Assembly: GCA_026004775.1 (NCBI GenBank)
Contig: BPJU01000011.1
Span: forward strand, 141,690 to 205,689
Direction: 5' to 3'
DNA length: 64,000 nt
Source: Pirellulaceae bacterium
Lineage (GTDB): Bacteria; Planctomycetota; Planctomycetia; Pirellulales; Pirellulaceae
Below are positions 1 through 10,255 of this stretch, piece after piece (position 1 is the stretch's first letter; every line of letters begins with the position of its first letter). A program made the translations under genes and the position numbers. The notes beneath the pieces are model-generated. The model was not told the origin of the DNA, ran no database searches, and saw nothing but the letters and a program-made list of their open reading frames with translations.

Positions 1-262
1 GAGTCGTGGCAGGCTGTATTTGGAAGCCTTCTGGAGGTGGCTCGAGGAAGCCCGGTCCCTTCGGCCGAAGAGCTGCGCCACCAGGCCAATCGGCTGGTGT
101 TGCGGGCGACCCAAGCCGCTTTGACGGCGGCCAAGGGAGCCGGCTTTGTGGAAGGCCATCCCGTGGGTCGTTGGTGCCGCGAAGCGCTTTTTTTTCCTGG
201 TATGGAGCTGCCCGCAGAACGTGCTTCAGGCCCACTTGTGCGAACTGGCGGGGCTGGCGTAA
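1..262 (+). pseudogene. acyl-CoA dehydrogenase, C-terminal end, frameshifted
   Basis: Only the 3' end lies in the window. Frame 1 reads a helical acyl-CoA dehydrogenase-like C-terminus (RHQANRLVLRATQAAL, then GFVEGHPVGRWCREALFF). At a run of eight T (188-195) the frame is lost. If the run had seven T, the reading would continue LVWSCPQNVLQAHLCELAG and stop at TAA 260-262, which is how I recall this family ending. As written, the frame runs on to a stop at about 321 with unrelated residues. The homopolymer makes a sequencing or assembly error as likely as a real mutation. Family assignment is from pattern memory of the C-terminal helices. Confidence 0.6.
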
Positions 263-368
263 AGATACCTCGGGCGCCGGCCGGAGGAACAGTGCCGGCG
301 CCCGATACGCCCGCTCGATAAGGAACCACACCGTATGTCCAGTACCAGGTGAGCCGACCGACTCGCCG

Positions 369-1037
369 GTGGAAATCGTATGGCATGCCCACAAGGTCAC
401 CCGCTCGGAACGCGAGCGGTTGATGGGGCATCGCGGTTGCGTGGTCTGGTTCACCGGATTGAGCGGTTCGGGCAAAAGCACGGTGGCCAACCTGGTTGAT
501 CACTTGCTTTGGCAGCGCGGCGCTCACAGTTTCCTGCTGGACGGCGACAACGTGCGACACAGTCTGACCGCTCCGCCGGCCGCGCTGGCCGAATACGGAA
601 CGGCATTCGCCCAGCGGTTCGGGCTCGGTTTCTCCGACGAAGACCGCCAGGAAAACATGCGGCGAGTCGGGGCTGTGTGTGAGTTGTTTGTTCAGGCAGG
701 CTTGATAACTCTGGTGGCCTTGGTCAGTCCGTTCCGGCAGGATCGCCAGCGCATCCGACAGCGCATTGAAGCACTTCGCCCTGGTGATTTTTTCGAAGTC
801 TGGGTGGACGCTCCACTGGAAGTCTGTGAGGCGCGCGACCCGAAAGGTTTTTATCGGCGAGCTCGAGCCGGCCAACTGCCGCAATTCACCGGGATCTCGT
901 CACCCTACGAACCGCCGCTTGCGCCGGAACTGCATCTGGATTCGGCTAATCACTCCCCCGACCAACTGGCCGGCCAGGTGATGCGGCTGCTGGAAGCGCG
1001 CGGCGTCTTTTCGGTTCCACCGGCAGCCCGTTCGTGA
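369..1037 (+). CDS. cysC: adenylylsulfate kinase
   Basis: Phosphorylates adenosine 5'-phosphosulfate to PAPS, the sulfate donor for sulfotransferases or for assimilatory reduction. The Walker A motif GLSGSGKS is at about residues 30-37, followed by LDGDNVRH, a short family-variable insertion, FSDEDRQEN, ISSPYEPP and EARDPKGFYRRARAG, all typical of CysC. The GTG start at 369 gives VEIVWHAHKVT, matching the usual N-terminus of the family. However, an ATG at 334 has a good AAGGA site upstream but meets a stop after five codons in another frame. The true start may therefore be 334 with a one-base frame error between 334 and 369. Sulfatases follow two genes downstream and a sulfotransferase lies at 31.2 kb. 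Confidence 0.9.
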   Translation: MEIVWHAHKVTRSERERLMGHRGCVVWFTGLSGSGKSTVANLVDHLLWQRGAHSFLLDGDNVRHSLTAPPAALAEYGTAFAQRFGLGFSDEDRQENMRRVGAVCELFVQAGLITLVALVSPFRQDRQRIRQRIEALRPGDFFEVWVDAPLEVCEARDPKGFYRRARAGQLPQFTGISSPYEPPLAPELHLDSANHSPDQLAGQVMRLLEARGVFSVPPAARS

Positions 1038-1227
1038 CAGCCAATCGGACAGCCGCCTGGCGGCGGGCGATCATTCGGTCCGAAGGTCCAACGAAGTGTT
1101 TTCGCAGGGGAGGCAAACCGCCGACATCCAAGCCATACTGGCGCGTCCGGCCTTGCGGTGTTATGCTGATGGCAACTCGGTAACGGGCGTACTGTTCGAG
1201 TAAACCCCAAAGGAAAGGAAATGCGGG

Positions 1228-2178
1228 ATGCGTCGAGCCAAAATCACCATTGTGGGGGCCGGTAACGTCGGGGCAACATGCGCTCATTGGTGTGCTGCTG
1301 CGGAGCTGGGTGATATCGTTCTGGTGGACATACCGGCTACGGGGGACATGCCCAAAGGCAAGGCACTGGACCTGATGCAGGCTGGTCCCATCGCCGGCTT
1401 CGATTGCCAGATCACCGGCGCCACGGATTATGGTCCTACGGAAAACAGTGACGTGGTGGTGATCACCGCCGGTGTGGCTCGCAAACCGGGCATGAGTCGC
1501 GACGATTTGTTGACCACCAATGCGCGGATCGTCACGGAGGTGGCGGAAAAAATCCGCGATACGAGCCCCAACGCCATCGTCATTGTGGTGAGCAACCCGT
1601 TGGACGCCATGGTCCACCGCACATGGCAGGTGACCGGCTTTCCCCATCAGCGCGTGGTAGGACAGGCAGGTGTACTGGATACGGCTCGCTACCGAACCTT
1701 CATCGCCATGGAGCTGGGGGTAAGTGTCGAGGATGTGTCGGCGATGCTCATGGGTGGCCACGGGGACACGATGGTTCCCATGCCCAGTTGCACCTCTGTG
1801 GGCGGCATCCCCGTGACACGGCTGCTTTCTCGGGAAAAGCTCGATGCGCTCGTCGAGCGCACGCGTCACGGAGGCGCGGAAATTGTCAACCTCCTGAAGA
1901 CCGGCAGCGCCTACTACGCTCCGGCAGCGGCTACCGCCCAGATGGTCGAAGCGATTGTCCGCGACAAGAAACGGTTGATCCCGTGCGCCGCGTACTGCGA
2001 CCGCGAGTACGGTGTAGGCGGCTATTACGTAGGTGTTCCCGTCGTGCTGGGTCGGAACGGAGTCGAGCGGATCATCGAGCTGGAATTAGACGCACAAGAA
2101 AAAGCCGATTTCGAAAAAAGCGTGGCGGCCGTCAAGCAGTTGATCGACACGATGAATCGACTGATGGCCAATGCCTAG
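1228..2178 (+). CDS. mdh: malate dehydrogenase (LDH-like type)
   Basis: NAD-dependent interconversion of malate and oxaloacetate in the TCA cycle. The 316-residue protein has the Rossmann motif [12 protein letters not shown] at the N-terminus, the substrate-loop [11 protein letters not shown] with the Arg expected for malate rather than lactate specificity, [10 protein letters not shown], and the catalytic [21 protein letters not shown] lies upstream of the ATG. The gene stands alone, 190 bp after cysC; no convincing terminator or promoter was recognised in that gap. Confidence 0.95.
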   Translation: MRRAKITIVGAGNVGATCAHWCAAAELGDIVLVDIPATGDMPKGKALDLMQAGPIAGFDCQITGATDYGPTENSDVVVITAGVARKPGMSRDDLLTTNARIVTEVAEKIRDTSPNAIVIVVSNPLDAMVHRTWQVTGFPHQRVVGQAGVLDTARYRTFIAMELGVSVEDVSAMLMGGHGDTMVPMPSCTSVGGIPVTRLLSREKLDALVERTRHGGAEIVNLLKTGSAYYAPAAATAQMVEAIVRDKKRLIPCAAYCDREYGVGGYYVGVPVVLGRNGVERIIELELDAQEKADFEKSVAAVKQLIDTMNRLMANA

Positions 2179-2284
2179 CACACGGCGATCGGATAGACCT
2201 GTCGTGCAGCGGCATCTTTCCGCTCAGGCGGGACCGAAAAGCGGCTGCTCGCAAGAAAGGACTAAGCATCCGGAGAATCAGGCC

Positions 2285-3595
2285 ATGTACCGACTCGTGG
2301 TCGCGTTTTTGGCACTGTCGTCGGTGTTCGTCACGCTGGGTGCTCATCCGATTGATGCGCAACAAACCTCGGCAAGGTCCCGCCCCAATGTGATTCTCAT
2401 TTTGGCCGATGACCTCGGTTACGAAACGCTGGGGGCCAACGGGGGACAAAGTTACGCAACCCCCCAGTTGGATCGACTGGCGGCACGCGGGGCGCGGTTC
2501 GAGCACTGCTATGTGCAGCCGCTCTGCACTCCGACGCGCGTACAACTGATGACCGGCCTTTACAATGTCCGCAATTACGTGGGCTTCGGCCAAATAGCAC
2601 CGGACGCCCAAACGTTCGCCCATCTTTTTCGTGACGCCGGTTACGCCACGTGCATGGTAGGCAAATGGCAACTGGGCCACGATCCGCAACTGCCCAACAA
2701 ACTCGGATTTCAGGAGTACTATCTGTGGCAGCACACACGCCGCCCGCCGCGCTATGCCAATCCAGGACTGGAAATCAACGGCAAGGAGGTCGATTTCACT
2801 GGTGGCGAGTACGGGCCGGACCTGCTCAACCAATACGCCATCGACTTTATTCGCCGGCATCAGAATCAGGAATTCTTCCTGTACTACAGCATGACGCTCA
2901 CCCACGCTCCTTATCAACCCACGCCGGACAGCCCGGACTGGGACCCTACGGCTCGCGGGGAAAACGTCAATCGCGATCCGAAACATTTCGCCGATATGGT
3001 CACGTACATGGACAAGCTGGTGGGAAAACTTTGTGCCGAATTGGAACACCTGGGGTTGGAAAAGCGGACGATAGTTGTGTTTCTGGGCGATAACGGTACA
3101 GGGCAGGGTATCCGTTCGCGGTGGCAGGGGAAAGTGGTTCGGGGTGGCAAGGGCAAGACGACTTGGACCGGCATGCGCGTTCCGTGCATAGTCGCCTGGC
3201 CGGGCGTCGTTCCGGCCGGTCAAGTCGTGAACCATTTGGTAGACAGTACGGACTTTCTGCCAACATTATGCGAAGCGGCGGGCATTGCCATACCGAAAGA
3301 TTGGACCATCGACGGCCGCAGTTTTTGGCCTTTGATTACCAACCAGCCCGGCGAACCGCGTGCTTGGATCTACTCGTGGTATTCACCTCGCGGCGAACCA
3401 CCCAAAGAATTCGTTTTCAATCAGCGCTACAAACTATATCGAACCGGCGAGTTCTACGACCTGGCGGCCGATCCGGATGAAGAGCATCCCTTAAAAGTAG
3501 AGTCGTTGAACGACCAAGCCCGGACCACCGCTGAACTTTTCCTTAGAGTGCTTGGCCGATTCGAACACGCCCGTCCGCAGAAACTACAGAACTAA
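2285..3595 (+). CDS. exported sulfatase, arylsulfatase family
   Basis: Hydrolyses sulfate esters, probably of polysaccharides, outside the cytoplasm. The ATG at 2285 gives a classic signal peptide ([20 protein letters not shown]) and a 436-residue protein; an in-frame extension upstream to 2171 has no signal-like sequence. The metal-binding ADD motif is at residues 41-43, and the formylglycine motif C81-T-P-T-R matches C-x-P-x-R, the signature matured by formylglycine-generating enzyme. GDNGTG and the core [15 protein letters not shown] motif are also present. The substrate cannot be told from sequence. A second sulfatase follows after 206 bp. Confidence 0.93.
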   Translation: MYRLVVAFLALSSVFVTLGAHPIDAQQTSARSRPNVILILADDLGYETLGANGGQSYATPQLDRLAARGARFEHCYVQPLCTPTRVQLMTGLYNVRNYVGFGQIAPDAQTFAHLFRDAGYATCMVGKWQLGHDPQLPNKLGFQEYYLWQHTRRPPRYANPGLEINGKEVDFTGGEYGPDLLNQYAIDFIRRHQNQEFFLYYSMTLTHAPYQPTPDSPDWDPTARGENVNRDPKHFADMVTYMDKLVGKLCAELEHLGLEKRTIVVFLGDNGTGQGIRSRWQGKVVRGGKGKTTWTGMRVPCIVAWPGVVPAGQVVNHLVDSTDFLPTLCEAAGIAIPKDWTIDGRSFWPLITNQPGEPRAWIYSWYSPRGEPPKEFVFNQRYKLYRTGEFYDLAADPDEEHPLKVESLNDQARTTAELFLRVLGRFEHARPQKLQN

Positions 3596-3801
3596 ACCGT
3601 GTTCGGCGACGAAAGGCGATACTTGCAATCGCGTCACGGGCACGCCAGAATATTTTTACAGGATGCCTGAAGCCGTCGGCCGAGAGCTTCCGTGGGATGG
3701 GAGTATTCCGTCCAGCAGCTTCCGTAAAGTTATCCGTTCGGTTGATCACGATTGCCGTCTGTTCGTCTCGATAAGTTTGGTCTGCCAAGGGAGGGTCTTA
3801 T

Positions 3802-5163
3802 ATGGCGGGCAAGCAGTTAGCCAGATGGTTGGGTGTAGCAGGATTAGTTTTGGGTGGAACGATCGGTATTCTCGATGCGGCTCAACCGAATTTCCTGGTT
3901 ATTCTTGTGGATGACGTAGGATGGGGGGAATTCGGCTTTCAAGGAGCTCGAGACATCCCCACGCCGCACATCGATTCTTTGGCGGCAAACGGCGTTCGCT
4001 TCACGCAAGGTTACGTGTCCGGGCCGTACTGTAGCCCCACGCGAGCCGGCTTGCTTACCGGCCGGTATCAGACGCGTTTCGGCCATGAATTCAACAGCGT
4101 GGCCAATGTCAGTGGGTTGCCGCTATCGGAGCGGACGCTGGCCGAAAGGTTGAAGGAGGCAGGTTATGTCACATGCGCCATCGGGAAGTGGCATTTGGGC
4201 CGAAACGAGCCGTACCGTCCGATGAGGCGGGGTTTCGACGAGTTTTATGGGACACTGGCCAATACGCCGTTTTTCCATCCCACCCAGTTTATCGATTCGC
4301 GGGTATCACCCGACATCCAGCAGATTGCTGACGATACGTTCTATACCACGGAAGCCTATGGAAAACGTGCTGTGGAGTGGCTGGAAAAGAATCACCATCG
4401 CCCGTGGTTCCTGTACTTGCCCTTCAACGCCCAACACGCACCGCTTCAGGCACCCCAACGATATCTTGACCGATTCGCCCACATTGGCGACGAGCGGCGC
4501 CGGACGTTCGCCGCTATGATGGCTGCTTTGGACGAGGCTGTGGGGCAGGTGTTGGAAAAAATCCGCCAGCTCGGGCAGGAAGAAAATACCTTGATCTTTT
4601 TTGTCTCTGACAACGGCGGGCCGACACGCCAAACGACGTCGAGCAACGGGCCGTTGCGCGGTTTTAAAGCAACCACCTGGGAGGGCGGCATCCGCGTACC
4701 GTTCTGTGTGCAATGGAAAGGGAAGTATCCGGCCGGTACGGTTTACGAACATCCGGTGATCCAGTTGGACATCGTACCGACTTGCCTGGCTGCCGCAGGT
4801 GTGAAAATCGAACCGGAGTGGAAACTGGACGGTGTAGATTTAACGCCCTATTTGACGGGCCAAAACCGGGAACGGCCTCACCAGACGCTTTATTGGCGAT
4901 TTGGTAATCAATGGGCTATTCGCCACGGGGACTGGAAACTGGTCGTTGCCAACGGTGGTAGCGGTCAGCCGGAGCTGTATAATCTGGCCGAGGATATCGC
5001 AGAGTCCCAGAACCTGGCGGAACGGTATCCGGAACGTGTCACCGAGTTGAAACGTTTGTATGACGCGTGGAACGCCGAGCAGGCGGAACCGTTGGCCCCC
5101 CGAGAGCGTCCGAATCGCAACCGTGCTCAGAATCGGAACCAGCAGCCGAATCCCAATCCGTAG
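3802..5163 (+). CDS. exported sulfatase, arylsulfatase family
   Basis: Second secreted sulfatase, 453 residues, starting at an ATG preceded by GGGAGG. An N-terminal hydrophobic segment (LGVAGLVLGGTIGILDA) acts as the signal peptide. The protein has VDDVGWGE metal ligands near residue 37, the formylglycine motif C77-S-P-T-R, GKWHLG, SDNGGP, and TWEGGIRVPF. The C-terminal tail is low complexity, rich in Asn, Gln, Arg and Pro (RNRAQNRNQQPNPNP). It differs clearly from the upstream sulfatase, so the two probably act on different sulfated positions. About 230 bp follow before the convergent hydrolase gene; I see nothing definite in that gap. Confidence 0.93.
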   Translation: MAGKQLARWLGVAGLVLGGTIGILDAAQPNFLVILVDDVGWGEFGFQGARDIPTPHIDSLAANGVRFTQGYVSGPYCSPTRAGLLTGRYQTRFGHEFNSVANVSGLPLSERTLAERLKEAGYVTCAIGKWHLGRNEPYRPMRRGFDEFYGTLANTPFFHPTQFIDSRVSPDIQQIADDTFYTTEAYGKRAVEWLEKNHHRPWFLYLPFNAQHAPLQAPQRYLDRFAHIGDERRRTFAAMMAALDEAVGQVLEKIRQLGQEENTLIFFVSDNGGPTRQTTSSNGPLRGFKATTWEGGIRVPFCVQWKGKYPAGTVYEHPVIQLDIVPTCLAAAGVKIEPEWKLDGVDLTPYLTGQNRERPHQTLYWRFGNQWAIRHGDWKLVVANGGSGQPELYNLAEDIAESQNLAERYPERVTELKRLYDAWNAEQAEPLAPRERPNRNRAQNRNQQPNPNP

Positions 5164-5391
5164 CACGGGTTGAAGCAAAAGTCCCGAGTACCCTCGGCTT
5201 CCATCGCCAGCGGGTCATTCCGACGGCCGGGAGCCTTCATGCGGAGTGGCTCACGTTGGGGCGTGCCGGCACGAGAAAGTCTCCGCGGCACGTTGGGGCC
5301 GGGGTACGCTGCGCCCGAGTGGGACGGTGCTGTGGGTCTGTTCAATGGGCGGTCTGTGGAGCGGGGGCAAGGTGCGTAGCGCGCCGCACGA

Positions 5392-6117
5392 TTACCTTAT
5401 CTGATGAACGCCGGCCGACAGTTCCATCAGCCACCGATCGAGATCCTGGAGCATACGTACATGGATCACATCGCCGCACGAGTACTGCCGGAATTGGGCG
5501 GTCATGCCGGCGGCGTGTACCAGCCGCATGTCTTCGGCAAGGCGGTCGGAGGGGTAGTAGTGTGAATCGGCCCCTTGTGCGACCCACAGCGGCAGCCGCC
5601 GCACTTTTTCAAAATCAACAAATGCCACAGCGCGGTACGGAAAGGGGCCTTGGATGGATGCTGCGCCGGCGAAATATTCCGGAAATTCCAAGGCGATGCG
5701 AAGCGCCGTCGTACCACCTCTCTCGTATCCGGCGATGTAGACTTTGTCGGGCCGAACAGCGAAACGAGCGGTCGCCTCTTGTATGGCTCCCCGAACGCGC
5801 TCCCATACCTCGCTGTCGCACGCGCTGTCCGGCCAGCAATACGCGCCGCTTTCTTCGCACACCAGAGGCGCTTGCGGTGCTACGGCCACGTAATTGCGCA
5901 GGCTAATCCACGGGATAATTCTTACTAGTTGTTGCTCGTCCGTTCCGTCGCTGTGCAGCCACACCAACAGTGGATAACCATAACCCGGTTCATAGTGAAG
6001 CGGACAGAAAAACTGTCCGTAAGGGTAGGCATGTATAGCAGCAGACGGCTGCCGGCTGGCCGAATTCGTCTTCTCCGCGGATTGCTCCGCCTCCGTGAAC
6101 TCTATCCAGCGATTCAT
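5392..6117 (-). CDS. alpha/beta-hydrolase (phospholipase/carboxylesterase-like), nucleophile missing
   Basis: A 241-residue protein with the alpha/beta-hydrolase layout: an oxyanion-type LVWLHSDG segment at about 50-58, a nucleophile elbow at 130-135, and a late Asp/His region (QGADSHYYPSD; GDVIHVRMLQDLDRWL). At the elbow, where esterases have Gly-x-Ser-x-Gly, this protein reads G130-Y-E132-R-G134-G, so the nucleophile is Glu. It may be a non-catalytic binding protein or use other chemistry. It is transcribed divergently from the TPR gene at 6342. Confidence 0.7.
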   Translation of the reverse strand: MNRWIEFTEAEQSAEKTNSASRQPSAAIHAYPYGQFFCPLHYEPGYGYPLLVWLHSDGTDEQQLVRIIPWISLRNYVAVAPQAPLVCEESGAYCWPDSACDSEVWERVRGAIQEATARFAVRPDKVYIAGYERGGTTALRIALEFPEYFAGAASIQGPFPYRAVAFVDFEKVRRLPLWVAQGADSHYYPSDRLAEDMRLVHAAGMTAQFRQYSCGDVIHVRMLQDLDRWLMELSAGVHQIR

Positions 6118-6230
6118 AAGACTTTTGGACTGTAAAAGGCCAACTCGCCTTTAGCGAGCGAATAATCCCGTGTAACGATAGCGGCGTTTTACTCCCGAAG
6201 CGATCCTTTGTCAAGTCAAACTGTTTTCCA

Positions 6231-6260
6231 TTGACAGAGATCTTTGCCATGCAGTACATA
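6231..6260 (+). promoter_or_regulatory. candidate sigma-70-type promoter
   Basis: TTGACA at 6231-6236 is followed after 18 bp by TACATA at 6255-6260. The site lies in the divergent gap upstream of the TPR gene and would give a leader of about 75 nt. The -35 is perfect and the -10 is weak. Confidence 0.35.
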
Positions 6261-6341
6261 CCATCTGCCACGTTGGCCGCGCCGAGCGTTCGGTGGCACT
6301 TGATCCACACGATCAACTGGAACTGGAGAAACATACCACGG

Positions 6342-8882
6342 ATGGCAGGCAACGGGATGAAGAAGCCCGTCGAGCACGAAGGAGAGGCGTTCTTGAAGCG
6401 CCTCTTGTCACGACTGGCTTCACAGCACCATCAGGTGCGGTTGTCGTCCTTCCAGTGGCTGGCGCTGGTGTCGGTCGCCACCCTGCTGGTGGCTCTTGGC
6501 ATGATCTGGTCGATGTTGAGCCGCCCTCAGGGGCCGTCACCGGCAGAACGGCTCAAAGAGGCGTTCCAAGCACTGGAACTCCACGATTACCAGACCGCGC
6601 GCCGATTGGCCGACGAATTGCGCGTGGCTGACCTGGACTACCATGAGCTGGCGGGTCCGGTGTTCATCCAGGCCGCAGCGCTGCGCCACGACGCCCAGGA
6701 GCACTGGAACCCTGCGGAAAAGCGCAAGCTGTATCTGATCGCGTCGCGGTATTTCGAGGAGAGTCGTGATCGAGGTTGGCCGCAAGGCCGGGAAGCCGAA
6801 GGCTGGTATTATCTTGCGGAGACCCTGGTGCGTGCCGGACGCTATGCGGAAAGCCTTCATCCGCTGCAACGCGCTATGGAACTGAATCCTTCCCGCCGTT
6901 CGGCGCTGGACTACTTGGCCGCCGAAGCCTACCGCTCTTTGGTACCGCCCGATTATGCCAAAGCCGCCGAACACTTGCGGCGCTACGCTGCCGACCGGCA
7001 ACTGCTACCGGTCGACCGGGCCAAAGGTCAATTGCTGTTGGCGCGGATGCTGCTGGCCTCTACCCAGGATGAAGAGGCCCAGTCGATGCTGAATGAAGTT
7101 TTCGATACGGCTGACCAAGCAGCCAAAGCCGAAGGAACGTCACGGCAGGAGCAGAGTCAATGGGCAACGATTCTTCGTGACGCGCAAATCTTGCAAGCGC
7201 GCCTCTGGCTGCGGCAGGCGGACCAACAACCGGATCGTCTGGCCGAGTTGTACGACCAGGCGATACAGAGCATGGAGGCACTGGCTGCGGCTTCGCAGGA
7301 GACCCCCGAATCCGAGTACTTGTTGGCCGAACTCTATGCACGGCGCGGCGACACAAACCGACTGATGGAGCAGCTTGAAAGGATGGCCAGCCGCAACTAC
7401 GGCAAGCCGGAAGGCCAGGCGGCTGCCGTCTGGTTGGCCGAACTGTGGCTGGAACAAGGTCGTCCAGCCAAAGCGGTCGACTATGTGTTGACCGCTACCG
7501 AACAGAAACCCGAAACCATGCCGGAATACGTACCCGCCCCGGAACAACTCCGAAGCCGCATGGCGGCTGTTTATCGGATACTGGTCGAGCGAAAGCAGTT
7601 TGGCGAGGCCGAGCGTCTGGTGCCGGTATTGCCCTTGCTGATGCCTCGTGCCGAAGCACTTCAGCAGCAAGCTGCAGCGGCGGTGGCCTGGGCCGAGCAG
7701 TTATGGGAACAGGCAGGCCGTGAAATGTTGCCGCAATCCGCCACACTCGAACAACAAGCTGCCGCACAGTTCGCCAAAGCCGCAGCTCTGTATGAAGAGC
7801 TGACGCGGCTCCATTATGCCGATCGTCACTATACCGACCGTTTGTGGCAGGCTGCCGAGTTCTACCTGAAGGGCCGCCGCTACAGAAAAGCCGCTGACTT
7901 GCTGGGCAAGTACCTCCAGGAGGAGCCCCGCCACCGCCGGGCCCGGGCTCTGCTGTGGCTGGGCGAAGCGATGTTGGCGTTGGGGCGGTTCGACGATGCC
8001 GCTCGTCATTTCGAACACTGCTACGCCGCCTACCGCAACGATCCGGACGCCTATCGCGCCCGTGTCCGTGCTGCTCAAGCCCTCATCGAACTCGGCAAGT
8101 GGCAACAGGCCGAACAGGTGCTGGAGGAAAACCTCGAACACGAGATGCTCGCACCGGACAGTGCCGAGTGGCGCGATTCACTGTTCCTGCTGGCCCAATT
8201 GTCGCACCGGCAGGCGATCGTGCAACTGAACCAAACCTGGGACGCGCGGTGGATCGCCCACCAGGATGCCAACGCGGCCCGAGAAGTGGAAGCGACTTTG
8301 GAAAAAGCCGCCCCTCTGCTCGAAAAAGCGATTGCCCGCTGGACCGAATGGGTCAAACGGTATCCGGACGACCCGCGGATTCTGGAAGCCTGGTACACCT
8401 TGGCGTGCGACCATCGCTATGCGGCGCTACTGCCCGCGTGGCGTTACCGGTCGGAAGTGATTCAATCGCAGCGGCGAGCTTTGGCTGAGCAGGTTCAAGA
8501 CCATTATCGCACAGCCCTCAAAATCTACACCGATCTGGCGGCACGCCTGGAACAAACGCAGGACCAACGTCCCCTTTCCGCGCTGGAAAAACGGCTCCAG
8601 CGCAATGCCTTTTTCCTCAAAGCACACACCCTATTCGACATGGGAGACTACCGTGCCGCACTCGATGCCTATTCCACAGCCAGCAATCGTTATCAGAACG
8701 ATCCGGTCTGTCTGGAAGCCTTCCAACAGATCGCCGCCTGTTACCGCTTGTTGGGGGAACCGGACAAGGCACGCGGGACACGCGAGCAGGCGAGGATTGT
8801 CGCCAACTCCTTGCCCGACGACGTCGACTATACCCGCACCACCCGCTACCCGCGTGAGGTGTGGCTGGATTTGCTCAAGTGA
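6342..8882 (+). CDS. membrane-anchored tetratricopeptide repeat protein
   Basis: About 847 residues. A short cytoplasmic N-terminus is followed by one membrane segment (FQWLALVSVATLLVALGMIW) and then a long series of TPR-like helical repeats (for example AEGWYYLAETLVRAGRYAESLHP, then ALLWLGEAMLALGRFDDA). Such proteins scaffold complexes at the membrane. No enzymatic domain is visible. The start is uncertain: ATG 6342 has GGAGA 14 bp upstream, and ATG 6357 is also possible. The flagellar chaperone gene begins 32 bp after its stop, so it may be cotranscribed with the flagellar genes, but a flagellar role is only inference. Confidence 0.8.
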   Translation: MAGNGMKKPVEHEGEAFLKRLLSRLASQHHQVRLSSFQWLALVSVATLLVALGMIWSMLSRPQGPSPAERLKEAFQALELHDYQTARRLADELRVADLDYHELAGPVFIQAAALRHDAQEHWNPAEKRKLYLIASRYFEESRDRGWPQGREAEGWYYLAETLVRAGRYAESLHPLQRAMELNPSRRSALDYLAAEAYRSLVPPDYAKAAEHLRRYAADRQLLPVDRAKGQLLLARMLLASTQDEEAQSMLNEVFDTADQAAKAEGTSRQEQSQWATILRDAQILQARLWLRQADQQPDRLAELYDQAIQSMEALAAASQETPESEYLLAELYARRGDTNRLMEQLERMASRNYGKPEGQAAAVWLAELWLEQGRPAKAVDYVLTATEQKPETMPEYVPAPEQLRSRMAAVYRILVERKQFGEAERLVPVLPLLMPRAEALQQQAAAAVAWAEQLWEQAGREMLPQSATLEQQAAAQFAKAAALYEELTRLHYADRHYTDRLWQAAEFYLKGRRYRKAADLLGKYLQEEPRHRRARALLWLGEAMLALGRFDDAARHFEHCYAAYRNDPDAYRARVRAAQALIELGKWQQAEQVLEENLEHEMLAPDSAEWRDSLFLLAQLSHRQAIVQLNQTWDARWIAHQDANAAREVEATLEKAAPLLEKAIARWTEWVKRYPDDPRILEAWYTLACDHRYAALLPAWRYRSEVIQSQRRALAEQVQDHYRTALKIYTDLAARLEQTQDQRPLSALEKRLQRNAFFLKAHTLFDMGDYRAALDAYSTASNRYQNDPVCLEAFQQIAACYRLLGEPDKARGTREQARIVANSLPDDVDYTRTTRYPREVWLDLLK

Positions 8883-8914
8883 CCCGGGCCCGACATGACC
8901 ATGGGAAACCGGCG

Positions 8915-9382
8915 ATGGAGACAACGGTCAATAGCACAGAACGGCTGGCAGAACTGATCGCCCAAAAGCGCGACCTGCTGGAGCAGTTTCGGCAACTGAC
9001 GCGCCAGCAATGGGACTGGATCAGCAGCGGCCAGACCGATCGGCTGATGAACGTACTGGCAGCCAAGGAAGAACTGTTGCGCAGGCTCCACCAACTGGAA
9101 CGCCAATTGGATCCGTTCCGCGGTGAAGATCCTGACAAGCGCCGCTGGGCCAGTCCCGAAGCGCGGGCAGCATGCCAGCAGATGGCGGCTGCCTGCGCCG
9201 CCTTGCTGGATGAAATCCTGCTGTGGGAACAGAAGGGTACTCAGCAGATGGCGCAACTGCGGGACCAGGCCGCCGCTCAACTCCAGCAGTGGCAACAACA
9301 AGCCGAAACCGCTCAGGCCTACCACGCTCCGCCCCATCCGCAACCAACCGGCTACTACCTGGACGTCGCCTCGGAAGGATAA
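8915..9382 (+). CDS. flgN: FlgN-like flagellar export chaperone
   Basis: A 155-residue, almost entirely helical protein rich in Leu, Gln and Glu (AELIAQKRDLLEQFRQLTRQQ). It shows the antiparallel coiled-coil character of FlgN/FliT-type chaperones, which hold hook-associated proteins before export. The ATG at 8915 was chosen because upstream residues are not helical. Its place just before the flagellar regulators and flgB supports the call; sequence identity in this family is low, so the name is tentative. Confidence 0.55.
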   Translation: METTVNSTERLAELIAQKRDLLEQFRQLTRQQWDWISSGQTDRLMNVLAAKEELLRRLHQLERQLDPFRGEDPDKRRWASPEARAACQQMAAACAALLDEILLWEQKGTQQMAQLRDQAAAQLQQWQQQAETAQAYHAPPHPQPTGYYLDVASEG

Positions 9383-9387
9383 ACACC

Positions 9388-10239
9388 ATGTCACACAACT
9401 CCTTCTCGGGTACGATCGCGGCACCCAACGCCGACCTGCAAACGATCCTGGCGGCGTGGAGCGACGCCACGCGCCGGTTGCAACAGACTCACGAAGCCTT
9501 GCGTAACGAAGTTCGCCGTTTGGCAACTGAACTGGAGATCAAGAACCGAGAACTCGCCCGCAAGAACCGCCTGGCGGACCTGGGCCAGATGGCCTCTCAC
9601 GTGGCTCACGAAGTGCGCAACGGCCTGGTCCCCATTACACTCTACTTGAGCCTGCTCAAGAGACACCTGGCGGGTGACCCGATTTGCAGTGAATTGGTGC
9701 AGAAACTGGAAAACGCCTTCCGCTCATTGGAGTCGACCGTGAACGATCTTTTGCAATTCACCCAGAGTCGTGAACCTAACTGGGAGCCTATTTCGGTACG
9801 GAAACTGGTCGAGCAGATCGTCCAGTCGCTGGCACCTCAATGGGACGCCCAGTCGGTGCGGATCGAGGTCGATGTGCCGGCCGGCGACTCGCTCATCGCC
9901 GACCGCCAGCAATTGGAACGCGCTCTATTGAATCTGCTCCTCAACGCCTTGGACGCTATGCCGCGCGGCGGCACCCTCACCGTCACCTCCTGGCATGACG
10001 ATCAATGGTACGAATTGGAGGTGGCTGATTCCGGTGAGGGGTTCGCACCCGAGCACCGCCTCAAGATTTTCGAACCATTTTTTACTACCAAGCAGGACGG
10101 GACCGGCCTGGGACTGGCAATCGTCAGTCGTATCGCTGAACTGCATGGCGGCAGTGTGCAGGCGTACCGCTGCCCGGAGGGAGGAGCGGCGTTTGTGTTG
10201 CGGCTACCGTATCGGGCGGCTATGAAGGCAGCCGCGTAG
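9388..10239 (+). CDS. sensor histidine kinase, flagellar regulator (FleS-like)
   Basis: A 283-residue soluble kinase. An N-terminal coiled coil (EVRRLATELEIKNRELARKN) is followed by a HisKA domain with H74 in ASHVAHEVRNGL, then a HATPase domain with the N box (LLNLLLNALDAMP), G1 (DSGEGF), F box (FEPFFTTK) and G2 (GTGLGLAI). No sensor domain or membrane segment is present, so the signal is cytoplasmic. GGAAGG sits 10 bp before the ATG. It is 16 bp upstream of a sigma-54 response regulator; in Pseudomonas-type systems the FleS/FleR pair controls middle flagellar genes. Confidence 0.88.
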   Translation: MSHNSFSGTIAAPNADLQTILAAWSDATRRLQQTHEALRNEVRRLATELEIKNRELARKNRLADLGQMASHVAHEVRNGLVPITLYLSLLKRHLAGDPICSELVQKLENAFRSLESTVNDLLQFTQSREPNWEPISVRKLVEQIVQSLAPQWDAQSVRIEVDVPAGDSLIADRQQLERALLNLLLNALDAMPRGGTLTVTSWHDDQWYELEVADSGEGFAPEHRLKIFEPFFTTKQDGTGLGLAIVSRIAELHGGSVQAYRCPEGGAAFVLRLPYRAAMKAAA

Positions 10240-10255
10240 ACAGGAGTCACCCGCG

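Noticed and set aside
946-1869. 307-codon minus-strand frame antisense to mdh
   Set aside because: Lies opposite a clear malate dehydrogenase gene and shows no protein motif; shadow of codon usage.
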